Shown piece by piece: positions 18,204-26,811 of a stretch of DNA of 64,000 nucleotides. Each line of letters starts with the position of its first letter. The stretch's first letter is position 1. Position numbers and translations under genes: made by a program. The DNA is from Candidatus Planktophila versatilis. GTDB lineage: Bacteria > Actinomycetota > Actinomycetes > Nanopelagicales > Nanopelagicaceae. Location: positions 620,001 through 684,000 of the forward strand of contig NZ_CP016778.1 of NCBI RefSeq assembly GCF_002288265.1, read 5' to 3'. The notes beneath the pieces are model-generated. The model had not been told where the DNA came from. It saw only the letters and a program-made list of their open reading frames with translations, and searched no databases.

Positions 18204-21200
18204 TTAGTTGGCGTTGAAGTACTTCGCTTCTGGGTGATGAACAATAATTGCCGAAGTGCTCTGTTCGGGATGGAGCTGGAATTCCTCCGAGAGTTCAACT
18301 CCAATGCGACCCGGTTCAAGTAATTCACAAAGTTGAGTCTGCTGTTCAATATCAGGGCAAGCTGGATAACCAAATGAGTATCGCGATCCTCGATAACCTT
18401 GATCCAAAATGCCCTGTAGATCTGGTGAATCAAGATTTCGCACGGACATCTCTTCTCGAATACGAGCGTGCCAATGTTCGGCAAGTGCTTCAGTGAGTTG
18501 GACCGAGAGACCGTGTAACTCAAGGTATTCACGATACTTATCGGCTGCAAATAACTCATTTGCGGCCTTACTCACTGTGTTTCCCATGGTAACAACGTGG
18601 AAGGCAACAACATCGGTTTTTCCTGAGTCTTTACTTGCAAAGAAGTCCGCTAAACAAAGTCTGCGATCACGTGATTGACGCGGGAATGAGAATCTCGTTC
18701 TCTCCTGACCGGCCAGAGGACCTTCATGATGCAAAATAATCAGGTCATTACCTTCAGAGACGCATGGGAAATATCCGTATACAACTGCAGCTTCTAGCCA
18801 ACCATTTGACTGGACTTCGTTCAGTAATTGACGAAGACGCGGCCGACCTTCAGATTCAGCCATTACATCGAATTCTCCGCGCGCGCCCTTAAGACCCCAT
18901 TGACCAACGAAGAGTGCACGTTCATCGAGCATGCCAAAATAGTCAGCGAGTGCAATACCTTTAACGATACGTGAACCGAAGAATGGCGCCTTTGGTATAT
19001 CAATATCTATCGCAACATCACTTCGTTGCGTGTCAATAACTTTCGGTTCACTCGACTTAGCTACGGCCTTAACTTTTCGCTCGCGAAGTGCCGGCAGCGC
19101 CGCTCCTTCATCGCCGCGCTTAACAGCCATGATTGCATCCATCAGGCGCAAACCTTCGAAAGCATCTCGTGCATATCTGACCTCTCCTGGGAAAATTGCC
19201 GCCAGGTCTTGTTCGACATAGGCGCGCGTGAGAGCAGCACCCCCAAGAACAATCGGCCATTTCTGATCGAGTCCGCGACTAGTAATCTCTTCCAGATTCT
19301 CACGCATGATGACAGTGGATTTCACCAAGAGACCAGACATACCTACAGCGTCGACATCATGTTCAATAGCCGCGTCAATGATCTGATTGGCAGTCTGCTT
19401 AATTCCAATGTTGACAACTTGATATCCGTTATTCGAAAGAATGATATCTACCAGGTTCTTTCCAATATCGTGCACATCACCCTTAACGGTTGCCAGCAAC
19501 ATCCGCCCACGCCCACCGTCACTGGTCTTCTCCATATGAGGTTCTAGGTATGCCACGGCAGACTTCATCACTTCCGCACTTTGCAGTACGAATGGAAGCT
19601 GCATCTCACCCTTACCAAAGAGCTCCCCAACTACCTTCATGCCTTCTAGAAGATGATCATTAATGATCGCAAGCGGGGCAACCCCCTCACTCATCGCGGC
19701 ATCTAGATCGTCAGTGAGCCCAACTTTTTCACCATCAATAATGCGACGCTCTAAACGTTGGCGAAGTGGAAGTGCGGCTAATTCTGAAGCTCTGATGTTA
19801 CGAGAGGCAGCTAACTCCACGCCTTCAAAGAGTTGGAGGAACTCTTGTAGTGGGTCATAGGTGCAATTCTCGCCATCAAATACTCTCCGGTCATAAATCA
19901 GATCGAGTGCCACTTCCTTCTGGCGCGGTTCGATTCTGGCCATCGGCATGATCTTGGAAGGGTGGACAATGGCCGAATCAAGGCCCGCTTCCACGCACTC
20001 AGAGAGAAAGACGGAGTTGAGTACAACTCGAGCGGCGGGATTAAGGCCGAAGGAAACATTGCTCACACCTAAAGTTGTTTGCACATCGGGATATTCACTC
20101 TTTAAGGTGCGAATCGCGCTAATTGTTTCAAGTCCATCACGTCTGGTCTCTTCTTGACCTGTGGCGATAGGAAAGGTGAGTGTGTCAATCAAAATATCGC
20201 CGACATTCATCGACCAGTTTTCGGTTAAGTCAGCTATCAAGCGACGTGAAACACGCATCTTCCACTCAGCTGTACGCGCCTGGCCTTCCTCATCAATAGT
20301 AAGTGCTACTACCGATGCACCATGTTCTTTGACAAGTGGCATAATTCTTGCAAAGCGTGAAGTGGGACCATCGCCATCTTCATAGTTAACCGAGTTAATG
20401 ACGCTACGTCCGCCGAGTGATTCCAGACCAGCTTTGAGTACTGCCGGCTCTGTTGAATCAAGAACAATCGGAAGAGTGGAAGATGTTGCAAATCGAGAAG
20501 CAATCTCTTTCATATCTCTAGCGCCATCGCGACCAACATAATCAACGGAGAGATCAAGCATATGGGCGCCATCTCGAATCTGATCTCGTGCTATCTCAAC
20601 ACAGGTTGCCCAATCTTCAGTAACCAACGCATCTCTGAAAGCTCGTGAACCGTTGGCGTTGGTACGCTCGCCGATCGCTAGATATGTTTTCTCTTGTCTA
20701 AAAGGAACGTACTGATAGATAGAAGAAGCACCTGGTTCAATAGTGATTTTTCGGGCATCAACTTTCTTGGCAGCCAATTTCTTCACAACGGCCTGCATGT
20801 GGGTCGGAGTTGTGCCACAGCAACCACCAATCAAGGTGATTCCATAGTCATTGACGAAGGTTTCAAGCGCAACTGCTAGCTCTTCTGGCCCTAGCGGATA
20901 CTCAGCACCTTTCTTGCCCAGAATCGGAAGACCGGCATTTGGCATCACTGAGATTGCCACCTGCGAATTCTTCGAGAGATACCGCAAGTGCTCTGACATC
21001 TCGGTTGGTCCGGTTGCACAATTTAATCCGATGAGATCAATATCGAGTGGCTCAAGTGCGTTTAACGCTGCTCCGATTTCAGAACCCAAGAGCATCGTCC
21101 CTGTTGTCTCAACCGTGACCTGCGCGATGAGAATGACATCACGCTTAGCTTCTGTGATCGCTTGTCTGGCGCCATTGACCGCTGCTTTGGCCTGCAATAA

Positions 21201-21716
21201 ATCCTGTGTGGTTTCAATCAGCAACGCATCAGAACCGGAATCAACTAAACCTTTAGAGGCGGTGTAATAAGCCTCTTTCAATTTTTCATATGTTGTATGA
21301 CCGAGGCTAGGTAGTTTGGTACCAGGACCGAGTGAACCAAGAACAAAGCGAGGTTTATCAGAAGTTGAGTAAGCATCAGCGGCTTGTCGAGCAATGACAC
21401 CGCCGGCGTAGGCCAGTTCATAGATCCGGTCTTCAATTCCATACTCGGCCAAGTTCGCCCAGTTTGCGCCAAAGGTATTGGTCTCAATGGCATCAACGCC
21501 GACCTCTAGATAGGCATCGTGCACAGAGCGCACGAGATCTGCGCGCGTCACGTTCAGAATTTCATTGCAACCTTCATGGCCCTGGAAATCTTCTATTGAG
21601 GGATCTGCAGCTTGGAGCATTGTTCCCATCGCGCCGTCGGCGATGACGGTGCCGTGAGCGAGGGCGCGCCGCATGAGGCCATCCATCAGTTTTTGAGGGC
21701 TTTTCTCGCTCGTCAC
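18204..21716 (-). CDS. metH: Cobalamin-dependent methionine synthase
   Basis: Transfers methyl from 5-methyl-tetrahydrofolate to homocysteine through a corrinoid. All four modules are visible in order: homocysteine/zinc domain (with G-L-N-C-A-T-G-P and G-G-C-C-G-T-T-P), pterin domain (A-I-G-E-R-T-N-A-N-G-S), cobalamin cap and binding domain (D-V-H-D-I-G-K-N), and AdoMet reactivation domain near the C-terminus. Length 1170 residues. I use GTG 21716 because TAATCT stands 7 nt before it; ATGs at 21686 and 21674 are alternatives. The 28-bp divergent gap leaves no room for a cobalamin riboswitch. metK lies in another block of the window. Confidence 0.95.
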   Translation of the reverse strand: MTSEKSPQKLMDGLMRRALAHGTVIADGAMGTMLQAADPSIEDFQGHEGCNEILNVTRADLVRSVHDAYLEVGVDAIETNTFGANWANLAEYGIEDRIYELAYAGGVIARQAADAYSTSDKPRFVLGSLGPGTKLPSLGHTTYEKLKEAYYTASKGLVDSGSDALLIETTQDLLQAKAAVNGARQAITEAKRDVILIAQVTVETTGTMLLGSEIGAALNALEPLDIDLIGLNCATGPTEMSEHLRYLSKNSQVAISVMPNAGLPILGKKGAEYPLGPEELAVALETFVNDYGITLIGGCCGTTPTHMQAVVKKLAAKKVDARKITIEPGASSIYQYVPFRQEKTYLAIGERTNANGSRAFRDALVTEDWATCVEIARDQIRDGAHMLDLSVDYVGRDGARDMKEIASRFATSSTLPIVLDSTEPAVLKAGLESLGGRSVINSVNYEDGDGPTSRFARIMPLVKEHGASVVALTIDEEGQARTAEWKMRVSRRLIADLTENWSMNVGDILIDTLTFPIATGQEETRRDGLETISAIRTLKSEYPDVQTTLGVSNVSFGLNPAARVVLNSVFLSECVEAGLDSAIVHPSKIMPMARIEPRQKEVALDLIYDRRVFDGENCTYDPLQEFLQLFEGVELAASRNIRASELAALPLRQRLERRIIDGEKVGLTDDLDAAMSEGVAPLAIINDHLLEGMKVVGELFGKGEMQLPFVLQSAEVMKSAVAYLEPHMEKTSDGGRGRMLLATVKGDVHDIGKNLVDIILSNNGYQVVNIGIKQTANQIIDAAIEHDVDAVGMSGLLVKSTVIMRENLEEITSRGLDQKWPIVLGGAALTRAYVEQDLAAIFPGEVRYARDAFEGLRLMDAIMAVKRGDEGAALPALRERKVKAVAKSSEPKVIDTQRSDVAIDIDIPKAPFFGSRIVKGIALADYFGMLDERALFVGQWGLKGARGEFDVMAESEGRPRLRQLLNEVQSNGWLEAAVVYGYFPCVSEGNDLIILHHEGPLAGQERTRFSFPRQSRDRRLCLADFFASKDSGKTDVVAFHVVTMGNTVSKAANELFAADKYREYLELHGLSVQLTEALAEHWHARIREEMSVRNLDSPDLQGILDQGYRGSRYSFGYPACPDIEQQTQLCELLEPGRIGVELSEEFQLHPEQSTSAIIVHHPEAKYFNAN

Positions 21717-21723
21717 ATGGCAG

Positions 21724-21738
21724 AGATTACCTTAAGGT
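21724..21738. promoter_or_regulatory. Interlocked divergent -10 elements, metH and PAC2 gene
   Basis: On the minus strand TAATCT (21729-21724) is 7 nt from the metH GTG. On the plus strand TAAGGT (21733-21738) is 6 nt from the PAC2 GTG at 21745. Both lie around the perfect palindrome ACCTTAAGGT (21729-21738), which offers TAAGGT on each strand. The complete gap between the two start codons is 28 bp. Confidence 0.55.
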
Positions 21739-21744
21739 GTCGCT

Positions 21745-22608
21745 GTGGAGATTCATCAAATTCCTTCTTTGCGTTCACCAGTGATGGTTATCGCCTTTTC
21801 TGGTTGGAATGATGCTGCCGAAGCTGCAACCGGCGCTCTATCTCACCTATTGGGTTCATGGACTGATCCATCATTTGATGTGGTTCCTGAGTTAATCGCA
21901 GATGTTGACCCAGAAGAGTTCTATGACTTTCAAGTAAATAGACCGATGATTTACGTTGATGAATCAAGTGTTCGTAATCTGACCTGGCCAGGCACGCAGA
22001 TCTATGCACTTCGCACTCCCACACTTGATCATGATTTTATCGTCGTGCGCGGCGTGGAACCATCTATGAAATGGAAGACCTTTACCTCTGATCTGCTAGA
22101 TCTGGCAGAAGATCTTGAGATTGATTTAGTCATCACTCTTGGTTCGATGCTGGCTGATACTCCTCACACACGTCCAATTACTGTCAGTGGAAGTGGCGCA
22201 CATCCAGATATCGCACAGCGTCTAGGTGTTGAGATAAGTAAATATGAAGGCCCAACTGGAATCCTAGGTGTCATTCAGGTCGCGTGTGTACAACGCGACA
22301 TTGACGCAGTCTCCTTATGGGCTGCCGTTCCTCATTACGCCTCAAATTCGCCATCGCCAAAAGCATCATTGGCACTTGTGAATGCACTTGAAGATTTCCT
22401 GCGAATCTCAATTCCGCAAGGCGCACTTCCCGAAGAATCAACTGCCTGGGAGGTTGAGGTAACAGAGATGGCGAAAGAGGACTCCGATGTTGCTGAGTAT
22501 GTGAAAGCTTTGGAAGAGAGCAAGGATGCCTCGGAACTCCCTGATGTCACCGGTGAATCAATTGCGCGCGAATTAGAAAGATTTCTACGTCGGCAAAGCG
22601 GAAATTAG
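21745..22608 (+). CDS. PAC2-family protein (proteasome assembly chaperone fold)
   Basis: Member of the PAC2 family (Rv2125 type), structurally related to eukaryotic proteasome assembly chaperone 2 and to archaeal homologues. The core begins M-V-I-A-F-S-G-W-N-D-A and contains a conserved L-G-S-M-L-A-D-T-P-H-T-R-P loop. Length 287 residues, including an acidic C-terminal tail. The molecular function in actinobacteria is unknown. It is interesting that this gene persists although no proteasome genes are seen at the usual locus. GTG start at 21745, probably leaderless. Its TAG stop overlaps the mshC TAA stop (22605-22608). Confidence 0.85.
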   Translation: MEIHQIPSLRSPVMVIAFSGWNDAAEAATGALSHLLGSWTDPSFDVVPELIADVDPEEFYDFQVNRPMIYVDESSVRNLTWPGTQIYALRTPTLDHDFIVVRGVEPSMKWKTFTSDLLDLAEDLEIDLVITLGSMLADTPHTRPITVSGSGAHPDIAQRLGVEISKYEGPTGILGVIQVACVQRDIDAVSLWAAVPHYASNSPSPKASLALVNALEDFLRISIPQGALPEESTAWEVEVTEMAKEDSDVAEYVKALEESKDASELPDVTGESIARELERFLRRQSGN

Positions 22609-23846
22609 AGCGCTAGTCCAAGCAAGGTATCTAGTGCACGCGAAAGTTCCCCTGCATGCCCGCCGCTCTTTCCATCATTTGTTTCTCTCATCCAACTGCG
22701 AATAATCGTTTGAACTTTCACGGTATCGAGATTATCGCCCAACGCTGAAATTACCGCTGCAATAACCTCATCCGTTAGCGCAACATCTACTCGACTCAAT
22801 TGCAGTCGAAGTTCATCAATTTCAGTCGAAGCTTTAACCAAAATCTCCTTATTCCACATCAGGTCCTGTGAGAATTGATGACCCATCAGCGCCCATCTAA
22901 TCGCCATCGGTTCGACACCTTCTGCAATAAGTTGCGAGACAAAGAGCAAATTTCCCTTTGACTTACTCATCTTCTCGCCATCAAGACCAATCATTCCTGC
23001 ATGTACATAAGTGCGAGCAAATCGTTGGCGCCCAATGATTCGACTTTGAGCCGCGGACATCTCATGATGCGGAAAAATTAGATCACTTCCCCCACCTTGA
23101 ATATCCATTGCAAAGTCATCATGCGTATCAGGCTGCAGATAATGAAGTGCGATGGCACAACATTCGATATGCCAGCCAGGTCGACCCATACCAAACGGAC
23201 TTTGCCAACCAGGTTCACCTTCACGTTGGGCTAACCAGAGAAGTGCATCAAAAGGATTCTCTTTGCCAGCACGTTGTGGGTCTCCCCCGCGTTCGGCGAA
23301 GATGGAGAGCATTTGCTCATCTGTGTAATGAGAACGGGTGCCGAATTCCTCATCTGAATGAATTCTAAAGTAGAGGTCATTTTCGACGCTATAGGTCGTC
23401 CCTGACTCCTGCAATTTCATTATTGAGTCCACTACCAATGGCATTGCCTCGACAACTCCGACATAGTGTTGTGGAGGCAGAACGTGAAGGTCGGCCATAT
23501 CACCACGAAAGAGATCTATTTGAGAGTTAGCCAGATCCTGCCAATCGATACCGTCGCGCGCGGCACGCTCTAACAGCGGATCATCGATATCAGTAATGTT
23601 CTGAACAAAACGAACCTCAGCACCGGTTGCTTTGAGATAGCGATGAATCAAATCGAAAGTGAGATAGGTGGCTGCGTGTCCTAGATGCGTTGCATCGTAT
23701 GGAGTAATGCCGCATACATACATCCGGTAGACAGGCTTCTGCGGAATAGTTTCAACCTGTTGAGTAGCGGTGTTCAGTAGTGAAAGTGGCTGGAGCGAAA
23801 ATCTACTGGAGAGCTTGGGAATGTAAATCTCTGGCCAGGCACGCAT
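22605..23846 (-). CDS. mshC: Mycothiol ligase MshC (cysteine:GlcN-Ins ligase)
   Basis: Joins cysteine to glucosaminyl-inositol in an ATP-dependent step of mycothiol synthesis. It is a cysteinyl-tRNA synthetase relative with Y-V-C-G-I-T-P-Y-D-A-T-H-L-G-H-A (zinc cysteine and HIGH motif) and K-M-S-K-S-K-G-N (KMSKS). The length of 413 residues lacks the tRNA-binding C-terminus, which separates it from CysS. The G-I-T-P-Y-D-A-T form is typical of MshC. The ATG at 23846 is preceded by TAAAGT at 6 nt. The neighbours (SCO1664 family, DUF3090, histidine phosphatase) match the conserved mshC locus, so the organism probably uses mycothiol. Confidence 0.94.
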   Translation of the reverse strand: MRAWPEIYIPKLSSRFSLQPLSLLNTATQQVETIPQKPVYRMYVCGITPYDATHLGHAATYLTFDLIHRYLKATGAEVRFVQNITDIDDPLLERAARDGIDWQDLANSQIDLFRGDMADLHVLPPQHYVGVVEAMPLVVDSIMKLQESGTTYSVENDLYFRIHSDEEFGTRSHYTDEQMLSIFAERGGDPQRAGKENPFDALLWLAQREGEPGWQSPFGMGRPGWHIECCAIALHYLQPDTHDDFAMDIQGGGSDLIFPHHEMSAAQSRIIGRQRFARTYVHAGMIGLDGEKMSKSKGNLLFVSQLIAEGVEPMAIRWALMGHQFSQDLMWNKEILVKASTEIDELRLQLSRVDVALTDEVIAAVISALGDNLDTVKVQTIIRSWMRETNDGKSGGHAGELSRALDTLLGLAL

Positions 23847-23852
23847 ATCGCA

Positions 23853-23858
23853 ACTTTA
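23853..23858 (-). promoter_or_regulatory. Leaderless -10 of mshC
   Basis: TAAAGT, then 6 nt, then ATG at 23846. It lies in the 14-bp gap after the preceding gene's stop. Confidence 0.55.
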
Positions 23859-23860
23859 CT

Positions 23861-24562
23861 TTAAAAAGGGGGCCATGGCACAGCAGGCCAATCTTCACTT
23901 GGAGATGGAAATTTCCCAGACTCCATCAGGCCTTCGATTCTTGAAATCAGGGCGCTAAATTCAATCTCAGTGATTAATCCGTGTAAAACCTCGGACTCAA
24001 TGTGCAACCGAGTGACTAACTCACCGAGGGTGTGTTTCTCGTCGGGAGTGAGTTCGCGCTCAGCAAACTGCCAAATAACGGTTCGCAGTTTGTTCTCTTC
24101 GTGAAATGTGACGCCATGATCACAACCAAGAAGACTGCCATCAACGACAGGCAACAAGTGACCTATTTTTCGATCGGTGTTGTTAATGACGGCATCAAAT
24201 AGAGCCATCCGACGAAGGTTCTCGTTATCCTCCCGGTAGTACAAGGCCAAATCAATTGACTCATCGATATCAATCCACTGCTGCACCATTCCTAAACCGA
24301 ATGGTCCCTCTCGTAATACGGTTGGTGGAACAACTTTCCAACCGGAATATTCACTAATTAAGTAGGAGGCATATTCGCGGTGAGCTAGATTTCCGTCCGG
24401 AAAATCCCAGAGCGGTCGCTCTCCTGCGATGGGTTTATATATGACAGCCATCTTCTCATCGTTAAATGTGCATTCGCCATAGAGAGTGGCATTAGATGCA
24501 TCAACTAATCGACCGGTTACCTCAAGAGTTCCGGCAAGCAGATGTTCAATGACCTTACTCAT
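23861..24562 (-). CDS. SCO1664-family kinase-like protein
   Basis: Conserved actinobacterial protein related to the phosphatidylinositol 3-/4-kinase fold. Visible features are a lysine motif A-V-I-Y-K-P-I-A-G-E-R-P-L-W-D-F-P (ATP anchoring), a catalytic-type loop D-A-V-I-N-N-T-D-R-K-I-G-H and G-C-D-H-G-V-T-F-H in place of the metal-binding DFG. I set the start at ATG 24562 (233 residues), which overlaps the DUF3090 stop as ATGA; the open frame runs to 24631. The substrate is unknown. Always seen beside DUF3090 and mshC, which suggests a shared but undefined role. Confidence 0.82.
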   Translation of the reverse strand: MSKVIEHLLAGTLEVTGRLVDASNATLYGECTFNDEKMAVIYKPIAGERPLWDFPDGNLAHREYASYLISEYSGWKVVPPTVLREGPFGLGMVQQWIDIDESIDLALYYREDNENLRRMALFDAVINNTDRKIGHLLPVVDGSLLGCDHGVTFHEENKLRTVIWQFAERELTPDEKHTLGELVTRLHIESEVLHGLITEIEFSALISRIEGLMESGKFPSPSEDWPAVPWPPF

Positions 24563-25110
24563 CTGCGATAGCCATTCGATCGCGGACATAGATGACCTTT
24601 GAGATCTATCGGTCCACCACAAAATGGACACGGCTGGCGTCCTGCGCCCACCACGATGAAGGCTCGCTTGGAGAATCGATCAGCTTCACTCGGAGTAATG
24701 AGAACCCGCAAAATATCCTGGTCACCTGTTAGATCATCGACATCTATGAACTCTGGATCCTGATCGCTCCCTTCATTAATAGCCTGGAAATCAACTTGAA
24801 TCAAACCTTGCTCTGCATCGAAAGCTAAGCCGATAACGCCGACGCGAAACTCTTCTTCAATGGGAGTACTCAGCGGTGCATCATCTTTCACAAGACGAGA
24901 AAAGCTAAGGCTCGGGTTGTTCTGCTTGATATCTCGGATTGTGTAGAGCAAGCGATCTGCCAGAGCTTGAACCTGCGTCTTTTCGAGCGAAACTGAGATT
25001 AAACGTGAACCACTTTGAGCTTGAATAAAGAAAGTTCGTTCCCCTGGTTGACCTACCGTGCCAACTGTAAATCTCTCCGGTTGTTCAAAGAGAATTACTT
25101 GCGAACTCAT
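24559..25110 (-). CDS. DUF3090-family protein
   Basis: Conserved actinobacterial protein of unknown function (Rv2134c type), 183 residues. The C-terminus carries C-P-F-C-G-G-P-I-D-L-K-G-H-L-C-P-R, a probable zinc-binding CxxC...H-x-C knuckle. The N-terminal two thirds are a beta-rich domain beginning V-I-L-F-E-Q-P-E-R-F-T-V-G-T-V-G-Q-P-G. Overlaps the upstream phosphatase gene by ATGA (25107-25110) and the downstream kinase-like gene by ATGA (24559-24562), so the three are made in fixed proportion. Confidence 0.85.
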   Translation of the reverse strand: MSSQVILFEQPERFTVGTVGQPGERTFFIQAQSGSRLISVSLEKTQVQALADRLLYTIRDIKQNNPSLSFSRLVKDDAPLSTPIEEEFRVGVIGLAFDAEQGLIQVDFQAINEGSDQDPEFIDVDDLTGDQDILRVLITPSEADRFSKRAFIVVGAGRQPCPFCGGPIDLKGHLCPRSNGYRR

Positions 25111-25799
25111 TTCTTCTTTCGCCTGACAGCTCCGGCTCCACCACCCAAGAGCATTTTCTTGGGACGCGCACCCGAGAGCGAGCCTTCTAGGTGTGTGATA
25201 TTGTCATTGAAAAGTATTAATCGTGCACTGTCACCATCATATTCAAGCATGGTAATCGAGGCGGGATCGATTACTAAAGACTGGAAATTATCAAGTTTCA
25301 TCTTCAATAGACTCGCAACCATTGCCTTGATGACATCACCGTGACTCACAAACAAGTGAGTCCCTTTAGATTTTTCTAGCACTGCCTCTTCAACTGAGGC
25401 CACAGCGCGCTTTTGCATGGCAGTCATCCGTTCACCTTGCGGAAATTCAACCTTGCTCGGAGTTTTCTGAATAATCTTCCAGAGGGGTTGCTTAGCTAGT
25501 GAGTTGAGTTTCTTGCCACTCCAACTGCCATAATTCATTTCAATCAGCTTCTCATCGAGAATGAATCTCTTAAGTCCATTGGAGTGTGCAGATTCCAGCC
25601 AAGGTGCCAGCGTCTCCTGACAACGTTGCATCGGACTCATGCGGATCGAATCAAATGAGACTTTTCCAATGCGATCTACCAAGTCAATCGCCTGTTGGCT
25701 CCCCTTTTTACTCAGAGAGATACCAGGCAATTGCCCAGCCAAAATTCCAGATTCATTGGCGATTGAATGTGCATGTCTTAGAAGGATTATTCGCGCCAC
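25107..25799 (-). CDS. Histidine phosphatase family protein
   Basis: Phosphatase of the phosphoglycerate-mutase-like superfamily (Rv2135c type), with the catalytic histidine in L-R-H-A-H-S (H9, RHA in place of RHG) and the second histidine in F-V-S-H-G-D. Length 230 residues with an unusual basic, glycine-rich tail ending R-R-K-K-K. The substrate is not known. It heads a three-gene overlapping set with DUF3090 and the SCO1664-family gene, followed by mshC. The GTG at 25799 lies 7 nt after TAACCT, so the transcript is probably leaderless. Confidence 0.87.
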   Translation of the reverse strand: MARIILLRHAHSIANESGILAGQLPGISLSKKGSQQAIDLVDRIGKVSFDSIRMSPMQRCQETLAPWLESAHSNGLKRFILDEKLIEMNYGSWSGKKLNSLAKQPLWKIIQKTPSKVEFPQGERMTAMQKRAVASVEEAVLEKSKGTHLFVSHGDVIKAMVASLLKMKLDNFQSLVIDPASITMLEYDGDSARLILFNDNITHLEGSLSGARPKKMLLGGGAGAVRRKKK

Positions 25800-25806
25800 A
25801 ACACGA

Positions 25807-25812
25807 AGGTTA
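25807..25812 (-). promoter_or_regulatory. Leaderless -10 of histidine phosphatase gene
   Basis: TAACCT, then 7 nt, then GTG at 25799; part of the 67-bp divergent gap. Confidence 0.5.
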
Positions 25813-25853
25813 TCGCTAAATTTCTAATCACCACTTTTCCGCTATCCCCTTGC

Positions 25854-25859
25854 TAAGGT
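25854..25859 (+). promoter_or_regulatory. Leaderless -10 of aldo/keto reductase gene
   Basis: TAAGGT, then 7 nt, then ATG at 25867. No ribosome site intervenes. Confidence 0.5.
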
Positions 25860-25866
25860 CTGCGTC

Positions 25867-26811
25867 ATGGAGATGAGACGGGCTGGAAATAGTGGCCTCA
25901 CACTCTCTCGGCTGGGTCTGGGCACCATGACATGGGGTCGAGATACCGATACGCACGAGGCGGCAGATCAATGCCGTGCCTATATCGAAGCTGGTGGCAA
26001 CTTCCTTGATACCTCTCCTACCTTTGGCGACGGAGATAGCGAGCGAGTTATTGGTGGACTGATTGGAACGCTCTTTGATCGCGCCGATGTAGTGATTGCT
26101 ACGAAGGCGGGTGTTTCACATCCAGGCGGTGTTCGCACCGTAAATAACTCTCGCACCACACTCATTGCAGAATTAGATAAATCACTATCGCGACTAGAAA
26201 CCGATTATGTAGATATCTGGCAGATTCAGATGTGGGATGAACATACCCCGCTAGAAGACACTCTCTCGGCTCTCGATTACGCATACACATCGGGGAAAGC
26301 TCGCCATGTTGGAGTTTCTAATTTCTCTGGCTGGCAAAGTGCGCGAGCAATAACCATTCAAGAGAGTAATTCCGCAAAAGCACCGATAGTCTCGAATCAA
26401 ATTGAATACTCGCTGCTCAATCGAAGCGCGGAAGAGGAAATACTTCCCTGTGCTCGAGCAACTGGGATTGGGGCTTTAGCCTGGGCGCCCTTGGGTCGTG
26501 GAGTCTTAACAGGAAAGTATCGAACTGGGATTCCCAGTGATTCGCGCGCTGCAGCCCCGCACTTTGTGAAACATGTTGAGCCTTATTTGAATGAGAAGTC
26601 GACCCGAATAGTTGAAGCAGTATCTGTAGCAGCTAGCGGTCTTGGCTACTCCCCGTTGGAAGTTGCTCTCGCATGGGTGCGAGACACCCCTGGAATAACA
26701 AGTGCGATAGTGGGAGCTAGAACTGGTGGCCAACTTCGTGGAATTTTGAAATCCGAAGAAATATCTTTGCCAGATATCGTTCGCAGCGTGCTCGATGAAA
26801 TCTCTGCTTAA
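25867..26811 (+). CDS. Aldo/keto reductase-family protein with altered catalytic tetrad
   Basis: TIM-barrel protein of the NADPH-dependent aldo/keto reductase superfamily, 314 residues. Of the usual Asp-Tyr-Lys-His tetrad, D48 (F-L-D-T-S) and K80 (I-A-T-K-A-G) are present. The tyrosine position is F53 in D-T-S-P-T-F-G-D-G and the histidine position is Q121 in I-W-Q-I-Q. The cofactor-binding C-terminal region (S-A-I-V-G-A-R-T) looks intact. It may bind NADPH without normal carbonyl reduction, or use another chemistry. Convergent with the M20 peptidase gene; the stops overlap by 4 bp (TTAA, 26808-26811). Confidence 0.85.
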   Translation: MEMRRAGNSGLTLSRLGLGTMTWGRDTDTHEAADQCRAYIEAGGNFLDTSPTFGDGDSERVIGGLIGTLFDRADVVIATKAGVSHPGGVRTVNNSRTTLIAELDKSLSRLETDYVDIWQIQMWDEHTPLEDTLSALDYAYTSGKARHVGVSNFSGWQSARAITIQESNSAKAPIVSNQIEYSLLNRSAEEEILPCARATGIGALAWAPLGRGVLTGKYRTGIPSDSRAAAPHFVKHVEPYLNEKSTRIVEAVSVAASGLGYSPLEVALAWVRDTPGITSAIVGARTGGQLRGILKSEEISLPDIVRSVLDEISA

